64,000 nucleotides of DNA, from assembly GCA_015522685.1 (NCBI GenBank), contig WALU01000035.1:58035-122034 (forward strand), written 5' to 3'. Both the position numbers and the translations under genes were made by a program. Source of the stretch: Thermoproteota archaeon. Lineage in GTDB: Archaea > Korarchaeota > Korarchaeia > Korarchaeales > Korarchaeaceae. A model generated the notes under the pieces. The model searched no databases, was not told where the DNA came from, and worked only from the letters and a program-made list of their open reading frames with translations. Within the stretch, counting starts at the first letter, position 1. Each line of letters starts with the position of its first letter. This document shows positions 27,050 through 35,425 of the stretch, in pieces.

Positions 27050-28066
27050 TTATTCTTGTGCTTGAGAAGATACCTTAATTTTCTCCGAAACCCTTCTTTT
27101 TATCTCTGAAAGCCTCTCTTCCTCTATCTCCTCCAACCATTCCTTTCTAGCTTTTTGTATTAGCTCCTTATACCTATTTCTCACAGTTACTTCAGTGACG
27201 TTGGCGGCTTGAGCTAGCTCCCTCTGTGTCCTGTGAATTCCTAGCTCCTGGCATGCCATATAAACAGCAGCCGCTGCAACACCAACAGGCTCTCTTCCCA
27301 TAGTAGCTCCATTTCGCTTAGCTATCTTAATTATTCTGATGGCCTGTGTAGCGATTTCCTCAGGTAAATTAAGCTTAGAGCATATAAGATAAACAAAGTT
27401 CTCTGACTTTGGTGGGGGGATCTGTATACCAAGCTTCCTAAAGAGGAATCTAAAGCTTCTTCCAACCTCCTTTTCCTCTAGTGAGAAATATCTAGATACT
27501 TCCTCTAAGGTTCTTGGAACATCTGTTCTCCTGCATGCGGCATATATGACGGCTGCTACCATAGCATCCATACTCCTTCCCTTAACTAATCCGGCACGAG
27601 CAGCCATTCTGTATAGAGTAGCAGCATCTTCTACAGTTTCCTGTGGTATATTCAGAGATTCAGCGGCATCCCTTATCTTCCTTAAAGCAGGCTCTACTGT
27701 TTTTTCCTTAGAATCAGCTACGTGTTTTTGAGTTCTTTTTAGCTGATTTACAGATTTCTTACTTAATCCACGAGTAAGTGTTATCTCTGTATCTAGACCA
27801 AAACTAGGTCTTAGGGGAGTAACTGGAGCACCTGCGTGCGCTCTCTCCATATATTCATCTGAATCGAAGGCTCTCCAATCTTTAGAAAAGTTAAGTATAC
27901 TAGAATCGATAATTAGGCCGCAATCTTGACATACTAGATCACCGGTTTCAGGATCCTCTACTATATTTGTGCTACCACATCGAGGACAACGAAATTCCTC
28001 CTCAGCTTCAGAAGATTTTTTAGCCTTTCCACGTTTCTCCTTAGATTTAGACAGATAAGACACCAC
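27050..28066 (-). CDS. tfb: Transcription initiation factor TFB (TFIIB homologue)
   Basis: A protein of 338 residues. The N-terminal zinc ribbon uses Cys27, Cys30, Cys46 and Cys49 (CPRCGS...CQDCG). The B-reader/linker (SKDWRAFDSDEYMERAHAGAP) is followed by two cyclin folds, the second carrying the BRE-recognition helix near TEVTVRNRYKELI. A 25-residue Lys-rich N-terminal extension and a charged tail of about 30 residues are additions. Starts are GTG 28066 or 28063 behind GGGTGG. The promoter box is at 28104. Confidence 0.95.
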   Translation of the reverse strand: MVSYLSKSKEKRGKAKKSSEAEEEFRCPRCGSTNIVEDPETGDLVCQDCGLIIDSSILNFSKDWRAFDSDEYMERAHAGAPVTPLRPSFGLDTEITLTRGLSKKSVNQLKRTQKHVADSKEKTVEPALRKIRDAAESLNIPQETVEDAATLYRMAARAGLVKGRSMDAMVAAVIYAACRRTDVPRTLEEVSRYFSLEEKEVGRSFRFLFRKLGIQIPPPKSENFVYLICSKLNLPEEIATQAIRIIKIAKRNGATMGREPVGVAAAAVYMACQELGIHRTQRELAQAANVTEVTVRNRYKELIQKARKEWLEEIEEERLSEIKRRVSEKIKVSSQAQE

Positions 28067-28286
28067 CCAACTTAGTAAATTGCCGAATAGTATATCTGAT
28101 ATACTTTTATAAACTTTGCGGTAATATTATATGTATTAGTATTTATGGCAATATAACTTTAATTTAATGTCAATATGCTCTCATACAAATACTTCATTGG
28201 ATTAATATCAAAGAAAGATATATTCGGCTAGTAAGATATATTGGCATACATAAGGTTTTTAGATCCATAGACCTCATTAAGAATCA
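28067..28286. other. A/T-rich intergenic region between tfb and tRNA-Gly
   Basis: These 220 bases separate two divergent units. A clear TATA box for tfb (TTTATAAAAG on the minus strand, 28104-28113) lies about 40 bases before the gene. A weaker A/T box (ggtttttaga, 28253-28262) is 26 bases before tRNA-Gly. The middle is rich in short direct repeats of tatatt, but no coding frame or structured RNA is evident. Confidence 0.5.
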
Positions 28287-28360
28287 GCGGCCGTAGTCTA
28301 GCTTGGATAGGATGTCGGCCCTCCAAGCCGGAGACCCGGGTTCAAATCCCGGCGGCCGCA
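28287..28360 (+). tRNA. tRNA-Gly (anticodon UCC), with C33
   Basis: The acceptor stem GCGGCCG/CGGCCGC is perfect, with discriminator A and no encoded CCA. The anticodon arm is TCGGC-CCTCCAA-GCCGG, so the loop reads C32 C33 U34 C35 C36 A37 A38. Position 33 is C, not the near-universal U. The D arm and the T-loop TTCAAAT are normal, and there is no intron. The anticodon reads GGA and, by wobble, GGG. Confidence 0.92.
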
Positions 28361-28382
28361 TCACTTATTAGGTGATATCCAG

Positions 28383-28718
28383 TTGGAGGATGAAATAGAA
28401 AGTAAGATATCTAAATTAGTGCGGGAATTGGCTAGAAAATATGGTTTTAGAACAGATAAAGCCTTAGACATAATAGCTGACCTCACTATTACCTTCATAA
28501 GATCCATTTTATCATCCAAGGAGAAATTATCTTCATTATCAGATCTTTTAGGGGAAGAAGATGAATGGAAGTACGTCGCTTTTTCCGTAAAAAGAACTCC
28601 TGTTTGCTCAAGCCCCTGCTTGATATCTCTAGATCTTGAAGGAGTTGTCAGAGAATATGGTTTTGGAAACCTCCATTATTTTCTCTTACTCAAGCATATG
28701 TGCGGGGGAAATGATTGA
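28383..28718 (+). CDS. Unrecognised small protein in an operon with the peptidase-like gene
   Basis: A protein of 111 residues. Residues 1-60 are helical and charged (ISKLVRELARKYGFRTDKAL), ending in a hydrophobic helix. The C-terminal half has several cysteines (VCSSPCLISLD, HMCGGND) that could bind metal or form a disulfide. No family recognised. TTG 28383 follows GGTGAT at 28370-28375. Its stop overlaps the start of the next gene (TTGA), so the two are probably co-translated. It lies 22 bases downstream of tRNA-Gly. Confidence 0.6.
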   Translation: MEDEIESKISKLVRELARKYGFRTDKALDIIADLTITFIRSILSSKEKLSSLSDLLGEEDEWKYVAFSVKRTPVCSSPCLISLDLEGVVREYGFGNLHYFLLLKHMCGGND

Positions 28719-30385
28719 GATCAGCGTATCTGCTAATGGTTATAATTCTATTCTCATGTGTTCCATTAAATAGTTCAAGAAGCTTACCACAAGTGTATTT
28801 AGCTGGCGATATTAAAACTGCAGCATATTATACATCCTCATTAAATAATAGCTATAGGATAGTCCTTTCAAATAACATAACTAAGACCAAACTAAGGCTG
28901 AAGAGAATAGGTACGCTAATGAAAGAAGTTGCAATGAAAAAAAATATTTACATTAAAGGGCTAAGCCCTAAAGAGCTAGCATACCTCTTAGTTTACTTGC
29001 ATGAGATCAATAAGCCAGATGTTTTGTATAATAAAAGCAAAATACATTCCATATTAAGCAGATTAGGTGATATCATTAAAAACATCTCTAGTAGAAGATC
29101 CAGCTATGCAATTTTGTTTTTCAGTTCAGATGGGGATTATTATGCAATTTTAGCAGCTTATGCAGCAATATTAAAAAAAGCTAGAATGATAGATATGGAT
29201 TATATTAAAGTTAATCCAGCATCGTTGAGAGGCGTAGATTATATGATCATGATTACGAAACCCTTGACTAACATTAACTATGGGAGGTATGATAAAGTTC
29301 TGAAATTGGCATTAGGCATAGATAATGATCCATATTTAGATTCATCTCTCGGAGTAATAACGGGAGTTACAATAGATACTCCTTTCATACTTCTCTTGGG
29401 ATCAACTTTCATCTCATCTATGTCAAGTAAAGCAGTAAGAGGCATTTCTTTAGAAGATGATCTCCCCTTAGCTCGTAAGATAGAATATGTTTCTTCATCC
29501 TATGGCTATAATTCTAAGATAATTCACCCTAATATAAGATATAGTAATATAACTCCTGAAATTGCATTATCAATATTAAATGAGGCGGAAGGCGGCATAA
29601 TTTACTTAAATTTACATGGAAATCCGTATGTGATGGCTTTAAAGAGTGACAGATACCCAATAATCACATCTTCTCTCATAAGGAGAGCAGAGATAGATGC
29701 TTCTATAATAATCACATTATCTTGTGATACTTTGAGATTTTCAGAACTAGAAGATCCGGGCAGATTAATAGCTTACTCTATGCTCCAAGCTGGAACTTTT
29801 GCTTACGTTGGCTCCAGAAAAGTAGAATTTAGCATAAGTTCCGAAGCAGGTACGTCCTATCCTGATCTTCTTCTCTTGATGCTCATGAATGGATACTCCA
29901 TAGGAGAGGCTGTTATGACCATCAATAACTTTCATATAATGGAGTTTCAAAAGGCGGGCATTAGAAACACTGAGGCAGCTTATGAGATTCTTCTAGGGGA
30001 TCCTTCTCTGAAATTAAGAAGTAATACTATGTTTCCGTATAGAGTTCAGCGTATAGCTGGCAGGAAATATGAAATCTATATATTAAGTACTATACCTACG
30101 GTGTATGTTAGACTTACGGGCCTGCAAGGAAATGTAAGGGATATCCATATTGAAAGCAAACTTCCATCTACCTATTATGTATGGTATGTAGATGATAGGG
30201 GTGTGTCTATCTATATATCAACACTCTCCTCAAGCTATAGTGGCTACTTTCCTAGAAAATCAGGTATTCTAATAGAAATACTAGCAAATCAATGGTATCT
30301 GGAGCTAATACCATACATAGCAATTCTGCTAACCATAATCTTATTTCTAGGAATGATTCTGTATTCCAGGAAAGATCACGAATAG
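28715..30385 (+). CDS. Membrane-anchored protein with a gingipain-like (clan CD, C25-type) peptidase domain
   Basis: A protein of 556 residues. It has a signal peptide (1-23) and a C-terminal membrane helix (about 530-550) with a basic tail, so the bulk faces outside. Residues 290-435 carry the clan CD pattern. His301 sits after a beta strand (IIYLNLHGNP), and Cys337 is at the end of the next strand (IIITLSCDT). The C25-typical closing motif EILLGDPSLKLR is near 425-436. Gingipains use the same His-Gly and Ser-Cys dyad. A beta domain follows. Activity, substrates and processing are unproven. The TTG at 28715 overlaps the preceding stop, and GGGGGA is just upstream. Confidence 0.68.
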   Translation: MRSAYLLMVIILFSCVPLNSSRSLPQVYLAGDIKTAAYYTSSLNNSYRIVLSNNITKTKLRLKRIGTLMKEVAMKKNIYIKGLSPKELAYLLVYLHEINKPDVLYNKSKIHSILSRLGDIIKNISSRRSSYAILFFSSDGDYYAILAAYAAILKKARMIDMDYIKVNPASLRGVDYMIMITKPLTNINYGRYDKVLKLALGIDNDPYLDSSLGVITGVTIDTPFILLLGSTFISSMSSKAVRGISLEDDLPLARKIEYVSSSYGYNSKIIHPNIRYSNITPEIALSILNEAEGGIIYLNLHGNPYVMALKSDRYPIITSSLIRRAEIDASIIITLSCDTLRFSELEDPGRLIAYSMLQAGTFAYVGSRKVEFSISSEAGTSYPDLLLLMLMNGYSIGEAVMTINNFHIMEFQKAGIRNTEAAYEILLGDPSLKLRSNTMFPYRVQRIAGRKYEIYILSTIPTVYVRLTGLQGNVRDIHIESKLPSTYYVWYVDDRGVSIYISTLSSSYSGYFPRKSGILIEILANQWYLELIPYIAILLTIILFLGMILYSRKDHE

Positions 30386-30396
30386 TATTTATAAAG
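30386..30396 (+). promoter_or_regulatory. TATA box for tRNA-Thr
   Basis: tatttataaag is centred about 31 bases before the tRNA 5' end. It overlaps the first bases after the peptidase-like gene's stop codon. Confidence 0.55.
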
Positions 30397-30421
30397 AGAT
30401 TCAGTTAATGGTAAGGGGTGG

Positions 30422-30496
30422 GCCCCGGTAGCTCAGCTTGGTTGGAGCGCCGCCTTGGTAAGGCGGAGGTCGCGGGTTCGAATCCCGCCCGAGGCT
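30422..30496 (+). tRNA. tRNA-Thr (anticodon GGU)
   Basis: The anticodon arm is CCGCC-TTGGTAA-GGCGG, with anticodon GGU for ACC/ACU. The T arm is GCGGG-TTCGAAT-CCCGC. The discriminator is T, usual for archaeal tRNA-Thr. The acceptor stem GCCCCGG/CCGAGGC has one C-A mismatch at 4:69. No intron and no encoded CCA. The proteasome beta gene starts 24 bases downstream. Confidence 0.92.
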
Positions 30497-30519
30497 TCAT
30501 TTGCAAAGGGTGTGTTACA

Positions 30520-31116
30520 GTGGTACTAGCTACAGCAATTGGTGTGAAGTTTAAAGATGGAGTGGTCCTAGCAGCTGATAGGAGAGTATCTTACGGCACT
30601 TTCGTGTTGAGCAAATCAGCTAAGAAAGTTTTCTTGCTTAATGATAAGGTTGGTATTTCGACAGCAGGCTTACCGGGAGACTTTCAAGAGCTTATTGATG
30701 TGGTCAAATTTAATATGACCATATATGAATTAGACCATGAGAGAAAGGCTAGCCCAACTAATGTAGCCAAATTACTTTCTCTCTTATTATATCAAGGTAG
30801 ATTTAAGGGTATATATTACACTGAGCTTATAGTGGGAGGGGTAGAAGGGGGAGTCCTTAAGATACTGGTTTTAGATCCTGCTGGCGGGCTTATGGAGGAG
30901 AAATTCGCGGCTGTAGGCACTGGGGCTCAGATTGCCACAGGAATCTTGGAGAGAAGATATAAGGACAACTTATCTGGAGATGAGGCTTTAAAACTCGCCG
31001 AGATGTCAATGAGAGAGGCTATATCTAGAGATGCTTTATCTGGTGACGGTATAGATATGTTGCTTATATCTAAATCAGGTACAAAGGTGATATATATACC
31101 TCTCAAAACCGCGTAG
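30520..31116 (+). CDS. psmB: Proteasome beta subunit, inactive-type (no Thr1)
   Basis: About 198 residues. The beta-subunit fold is clear: GVKFKDGVVLAADRRVSYGTFVLS with Asp17-like and Lys33-like positions, then a late SGDGIDMLLI. The segment that should start with the nucleophile reads MVLATAIGVKF, so the position aligned with Thr1 is Ala and there is no propeptide. This matches crenarchaeal beta subunits (ATAIG type) that assemble but do not cleave. A catalytic beta must lie outside the window; the alpha subunit is at 57930. GTG 30520 follows AAAGGGTG; a longer frame would run through tRNA-Thr. Confidence 0.88.
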   Translation: MVLATAIGVKFKDGVVLAADRRVSYGTFVLSKSAKKVFLLNDKVGISTAGLPGDFQELIDVVKFNMTIYELDHERKASPTNVAKLLSLLLYQGRFKGIYYTELIVGGVEGGVLKILVLDPAGGLMEEKFAAVGTGAQIATGILERRYKDNLSGDEALKLAEMSMREAISRDALSGDGIDMLLISKSGTKVIYIPLKTA

Positions 31117-31125
31117 GGATTTACA

Positions 31126-32241
31126 ATGAGCCTCACCAATCAAGATAGAGTAAAGAGTATGCTAATAGATCTAGCAGGAATAAAGAGTTTTAGGGGAAGA
31201 GAGGGTGAGGTGGTCTACTATATAACGGATCTTCTTTCTAGATATGCAGATAAGGTAATACACCAGCCAGTAAAGGATTGCGCTGGTAATGTAATAGCAT
31301 TTTTAAATGCAAAAAGTAAGGATAATGTTCTCTTATTAGCTCACACAGATACTTTTGAGATATATACCAACTGGACTAAGAGTCCCTGGGGTGATATAGA
31401 GGAGGACAAGTTGTACGGCCTTGGCGTATTTGATGATAAGAGCATGATTGCAGCGATGATGGAGACCTTAATTACTGCATCGAAGTGGGGCAATAGTAGA
31501 GGACTTGTATTTGCAGCTGTATGCGATACTGAAGGGTTTAGTAGAGGTACTTACGAACTGTTGAGAAGCGGCATACTTCCGAATGTAAGTAAAGCTATAG
31601 TGGCTGGACCTACAAATATGAAATTATTCAGAGGAGCTTTTGGTAGGTTCGTATTTGATGTAGATATATGGGGACTAGCTGCTCCAGGTACCGAGGAGAC
31701 GGGAATTAATGCCGTTATAGAGGCTGCTAAGATTATACTTTGGGCAATCGATCTGCCTAAGGTTGATGGTATAGGAGGTAGTGTAGCTCCATTAAGTATA
31801 AAATCCCCTGAACTAATTATAGCCCACCCAGATAGATGTTTAGTAAGGCTAGATAGGCACTATCCTCCGGGGAATGATCCTGGAGTCATAAGAAAGAAGT
31901 TCATGAAACATCTCAAGAAGACCCCAGAGCTAAAAGCCAAGATAAAGGTATCGCTGATGAAGAGGCCTACACCATTTATGGAGCCGTATGAACTAGCAGA
32001 GAACGATGATTTCATAGAGGAGATTCAATCTATAGTAGAGGAGGTGATAGATAAGAGATTAAATGTTGATATTTACAGGACGGTATCTGACGCGAATTAC
32101 CTTTATAGGATGAAGGGAATAAAATCTGTAATATTTGGACCAAGAGGAGGAAATCATCATTCAGCTGATGAGTATGTATCTCTACCATCAGTGTATAAAG
32201 TAGCTGAAATTCTTGCCCACTTGTTTAAACCACAGGGTTAG
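31126..32241 (+). CDS. M20-family metallopeptidase or deacylase
   Basis: A protein of 371 residues with the zinc ligands of the M20 fold. His73 and Asp75 (LLAHTD), Asp103/104 (GVFDDKS), Glu136 (CDTEGF) and a late His in GGNHHSADEYV are all present. The dimerisation domain lies in the middle. Substrates in this family range from dipeptides to acyl-amino acids and diaminopimelate; nothing here specifies one. The ATG at 31126 is nine bases after psmB, and the stop is two bases before the M50 gene, which makes a peptidase-rich run. Confidence 0.85.
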   Translation: MSLTNQDRVKSMLIDLAGIKSFRGREGEVVYYITDLLSRYADKVIHQPVKDCAGNVIAFLNAKSKDNVLLLAHTDTFEIYTNWTKSPWGDIEEDKLYGLGVFDDKSMIAAMMETLITASKWGNSRGLVFAAVCDTEGFSRGTYELLRSGILPNVSKAIVAGPTNMKLFRGAFGRFVFDVDIWGLAAPGTEETGINAVIEAAKIILWAIDLPKVDGIGGSVAPLSIKSPELIIAHPDRCLVRLDRHYPPGNDPGVIRKKFMKHLKKTPELKAKIKVSLMKRPTPFMEPYELAENDDFIEEIQSIVEEVIDKRLNVDIYRTVSDANYLYRMKGIKSVIFGPRGGNHHSADEYVSLPSVYKVAEILAHLFKPQG

Positions 32242-32243
32242 AA

Positions 32244-33365
32244 ATGATTTCTCAAGATTTTCTCATAGATTTTCTCATCTTCTGGGCTGCTGTCTATGCA
32301 ATCGGATCTGTCACGAGCAGATACTTAGGGAAACGTAGATTAAAGGTCAATATATTTTATATAGAGTTGTCATTTCCTCCAGAGAGTTTTTCTAGCGTGT
32401 TTAGACCATTGGGTAGAATAGTCGGCCCTCTTTTCAAGCTAGGCATAATCTCCTTACTTGCGCTTTCCGCAATAACATTTATTTATATGATTCAAATAAC
32501 AATTAGTGCCATTTCTGGGCCTAAGGTAGCCGGAATAGTGCCAGTTATACCGGGAGTGACTTTTGAATTGAGTGCACCTGTTCTTCTCTCGATATTCATC
32601 GTCTTAGTTGTCCATGAATTTGGGCATGCTGCTGCAAGCACATATGTGGGTGTCCAGATAAAGAAGATTTCTTTTTTCATTCTATTTCTCTTTATAGGAG
32701 CATTTGTGGAACCAGATGAAGATTCTATAAAGAGACTTGATCCTGTACGTAGGATGGGAATCTACTCCTCTGGCATATTCATGAATATTCTAACAACATT
32801 GCTTGTAGTTATAATAGCACTTTCTATATTTCCTGGATTTCTCTATTCTCCATCCGGCGCCTATGTAGAAAATGTTTTTCAAAATGGTCCATCATATGGT
32901 ATACTGCCCAATAATGTAGTAATCAAGCAGATAGGAAGGTATAAGGTTACGGATCTTAAGTCTCTGATAGAAGCGCTGAGAGAGTATCGTCCAGGGGAGA
33001 GTGTTCAAGTAATTACAGATCGAGGATCATTTATAGTTAAGTTAGGGCCTAGACCAGATAACCCTAGTATGGCATTTTTAGGCGTTAGGCTCTCCTCTTT
33101 CCCATATTATTCCCCAATAATACCCCTTCCTAGTTATATTATTATCCAACTTATAGAATTATTCTACTTTCTTTTACTCTTCAACATAGGATTAGCGGGC
33201 CTAAACGCCCTGCCAATGCTACCATTGGATGGTGGTTTAGTTCTATCAGAACTGCTAACGATCTATCTCGGGAATGAAACATTGGCGAGAAAACTGACTT
33301 GGGCTGTATCAGCCCCTCTGGCTTTAATATTGGTATATAATGTGCTATTATTTTTCTTGAGTTGA
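32244..33365 (+). CDS. Site-2-protease-like membrane metalloprotease (M50)
   Basis: A protein of 373 residues with about six membrane helices. The zinc motif HEFGH is at 124-128. A PDZ-like region occupies roughly 205-275 (PSGAYVENVFQNGPS...). The second active-site segment NALPMLPLDGG supplies the Asp ligand. Such proteases cut membrane proteins within the bilayer, often to release regulators; a membrane-tethered winged-helix protein is encoded 4 kb downstream. The stop overlaps the TTG of the next gene. Confidence 0.9.
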   Translation: MISQDFLIDFLIFWAAVYAIGSVTSRYLGKRRLKVNIFYIELSFPPESFSSVFRPLGRIVGPLFKLGIISLLALSAITFIYMIQITISAISGPKVAGIVPVIPGVTFELSAPVLLSIFIVLVVHEFGHAAASTYVGVQIKKISFFILFLFIGAFVEPDEDSIKRLDPVRRMGIYSSGIFMNILTTLLVVIIALSIFPGFLYSPSGAYVENVFQNGPSYGILPNNVVIKQIGRYKVTDLKSLIEALREYRPGESVQVITDRGSFIVKLGPRPDNPSMAFLGVRLSSFPYYSPIIPLPSYIIIQLIELFYFLLLFNIGLAGLNALPMLPLDGGLVLSELLTIYLGNETLARKLTWAVSAPLALILVYNVLLFFLS

Positions 33366-34393
33366 TTAGATTGCCGAATCCATTCAAACAAGCTGCAGTA
33401 CCTTTAGATGTAGATGATATTTTAGATATATCATTTAAAAGAGCTTTCAAGAAATTAAAGCCAAGAAAGAGCAAAGGAGATAAACTTCTCATTTACAAGG
33501 CAAGAGAAATATCAAGAATACAAGTGATATCGGATACTTTAACAAGTAGATTGAATAAAGTTGTTAAGAAGTTTCCCAATATAGACAAATTAGATTCCTT
33601 CTATAGAGAATTGCTTGATGTGCTAGCGAGTATCAATCGAATTAGGCACTCATTAGGAGCCATCCAATGGGCTTCTAAACTAGTAAAGAGATTATCTAGG
33701 ATATACATCATTAGAATAAGGAAATCAAATGATCTTGATCTCATGGTACAGCTAAGAAAGGAAGCTCTTGGTAGAATATCCTCTGTTATTAAGAGAGTAA
33801 GTCCAGAAATAAATTTCTTAAGGGAGGTAATACCTACTCTAAGAGATTTACCTGACTTAGATACCGAGGTAACAGCTGTAATAATAGCAGGAATGCCCAA
33901 CACTGGAAAAAGTACATTACTATCCAGATTAACTACACAGGTACCTGAGATAGCTCCTTATCCTTTTACAACTAAGGGATTAATTATCGGACATGGAGAG
34001 TTAAATGGCGAGAAAATACAATTTATAGATACTCCTGGTTTGCTAGATAGACCACTATTTAAGAGGAATAGGATAGAATTACAGGCTATAGTAGCTCTAA
34101 AATATTTGAGAGGAATCGTGTTGTATATCTTTGATCCAACAGAGATATGTGGATATTCTATAAGGGAACAAGCTTCTCTACTAGAAGATCTCAAAAACTC
34201 TTTAAAGCAATTTATTATAGCTATCGTGAATAAAGCAGACTTAGAAAGGGAGTATAGAGAGAATTTCGAAAAAGTATCTGATTATTTGAGAAGGAGGAAT
34301 ATGAAATTCATAAAAATATCAGCTGAAGAAGGGATGGGATTACCAATGCTAAAGAAATTCCTATCTTACAATCTAAAGGAGGAAGTTGAATGA
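33362..34393 (+). CDS. Nog1-like (OBG/HflX superfamily) GTPase
   Basis: A protein of 343 residues. A helical N-terminal domain (1-165) precedes the G domain. G1 is GMPNTGKST at 177-185, then PFTTKG (switch I), DTPGLLDRP (G3), NKAD (G4) and SAEEG (G5). The layout matches archaeal Nog1, a large-subunit ribosome biogenesis GTPase. TTG 33362 overlaps the M50 stop. The end overlaps the methyltransferase start (ATGA). Confidence 0.87.
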   Translation: MIRLPNPFKQAAVPLDVDDILDISFKRAFKKLKPRKSKGDKLLIYKAREISRIQVISDTLTSRLNKVVKKFPNIDKLDSFYRELLDVLASINRIRHSLGAIQWASKLVKRLSRIYIIRIRKSNDLDLMVQLRKEALGRISSVIKRVSPEINFLREVIPTLRDLPDLDTEVTAVIIAGMPNTGKSTLLSRLTTQVPEIAPYPFTTKGLIIGHGELNGEKIQFIDTPGLLDRPLFKRNRIELQAIVALKYLRGIVLYIFDPTEICGYSIREQASLLEDLKNSLKQFIIAIVNKADLEREYRENFEKVSDYLRRRNMKFIKISAEEGMGLPMLKKFLSYNLKEEVE

Positions 34394-35424
34394 AAGAGGT
34401 CTTCTTTCTCTCAGGAGAACATCCTCCCCTCCCAGAAGAAGAAGTGAAGGCAGTACTAGAATCATATGGGGTTGAGTATAAGGTAGTGATGAAAGTGGAT
34501 TCCGCACTCGTTCTGGATATTGATATAAAGCATCCTATTCGAAAATCATTGAGAGATAGGCTAGCCTTCACAAAATCTTTTGGAAGTTTACTAGCTATAC
34601 TAAAGCCTGAGGACCTAACTAGAAGGAAGCTTGATGATATCAATCCTCCAAGGATTACAGGAAAATTTCGGGCTACAGCAGTAAGAGTTAGAGGATGTTG
34701 TAAATGGATAAGGAGATCAGACCTAGAGAAGGAGATAGGATCTTGGATCCTTTCAAGAAATCAGAGAGCTAAAGTAGACTTAAGTAATCCAAATGCAGAG
34801 ATAATCGCTTTACTTACTTCTAACATGATTATCATCCTTCTAAAGGAATATGAGATCGATAGGACCTTATTCAAAATAAAAGAGGTTGCAGCTAGACCTT
34901 TTGTCCATCCAGCATCTATGAGACCTACCCTAGCTAGAGCCATAATCAACCTAGCTAGAACTAGGCCGGATGATATGGTATTAGATCCATTCGTTGGAGT
35001 TGGTGGTATAGCTTTGGAGATATTATCTATTGGCGCTAAGGTGATAGGTGCTGACATAAGCGATAGAATGTTGTTTGAGACAAAGAATAATCTAATCGCC
35101 TATGGATTTCTGGAGGGATTTAAGCTGATATCTGGAAATGCCCTTGATCTGAATTTGGAGGAGAAAGTTGATAGAATAGTCACGGATCCACCATATGGTA
35201 GGATAAGCAAGCCGATCGGCTTTAGCTCCAGCGAGTTAGTGAGAAGATTTATCAAGAAGTCACCTGAATACCTTAAGAAGGGAGGTTGGATTGCTATATC
35301 TGTCCCTGAAGGACATTTAGATGAGCACCATTTCCTTGACTCAGGGTTTGAACCGATTCAGAGTTTCTATGTAAGAGAGCATAGATCTTTGACTAGGCAC
35401 CTATGGACAGCGAGGTTACCTTAG
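34390..35424 (+). CDS. trmG10: tRNA (guanine10-N2)-dimethyltransferase
   Basis: A protein of 344 residues. The N-terminal third has THUMP-like features (ITGKFRATAVRVRGC). The C-terminal Rossmann domain has the SAM loop DPFVGVGGIALE and the catalytic DPPYG, which marks N2-guanine methylation of tRNA G10 in the archaeal Trm11 family. ATG 34390 overlaps the Nog1-like stop by four bases. RNase Z follows directly, joining tRNA end-processing and modification in one transcript. Confidence 0.9.
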   Translation: MKEVFFLSGEHPPLPEEEVKAVLESYGVEYKVVMKVDSALVLDIDIKHPIRKSLRDRLAFTKSFGSLLAILKPEDLTRRKLDDINPPRITGKFRATAVRVRGCCKWIRRSDLEKEIGSWILSRNQRAKVDLSNPNAEIIALLTSNMIIILLKEYEIDRTLFKIKEVAARPFVHPASMRPTLARAIINLARTRPDDMVLDPFVGVGGIALEILSIGAKVIGADISDRMLFETKNNLIAYGFLEGFKLISGNALDLNLEEKVDRIVTDPPYGRISKPIGFSSSELVRRFIKKSPEYLKKGGWIAISVPEGHLDEHHFLDSGFEPIQSFYVREHRSLTRHLWTARLP

Positions 35425-35425
35425 C

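Noticed and set aside
30418-30519. A long frame that fuses sequence of tRNA-Thr to the proteasome beta subunit
   Set aside because: The N-terminal part is translated tRNA. A GTG at 30520 with an upstream GGGTG gives the normal protein start.
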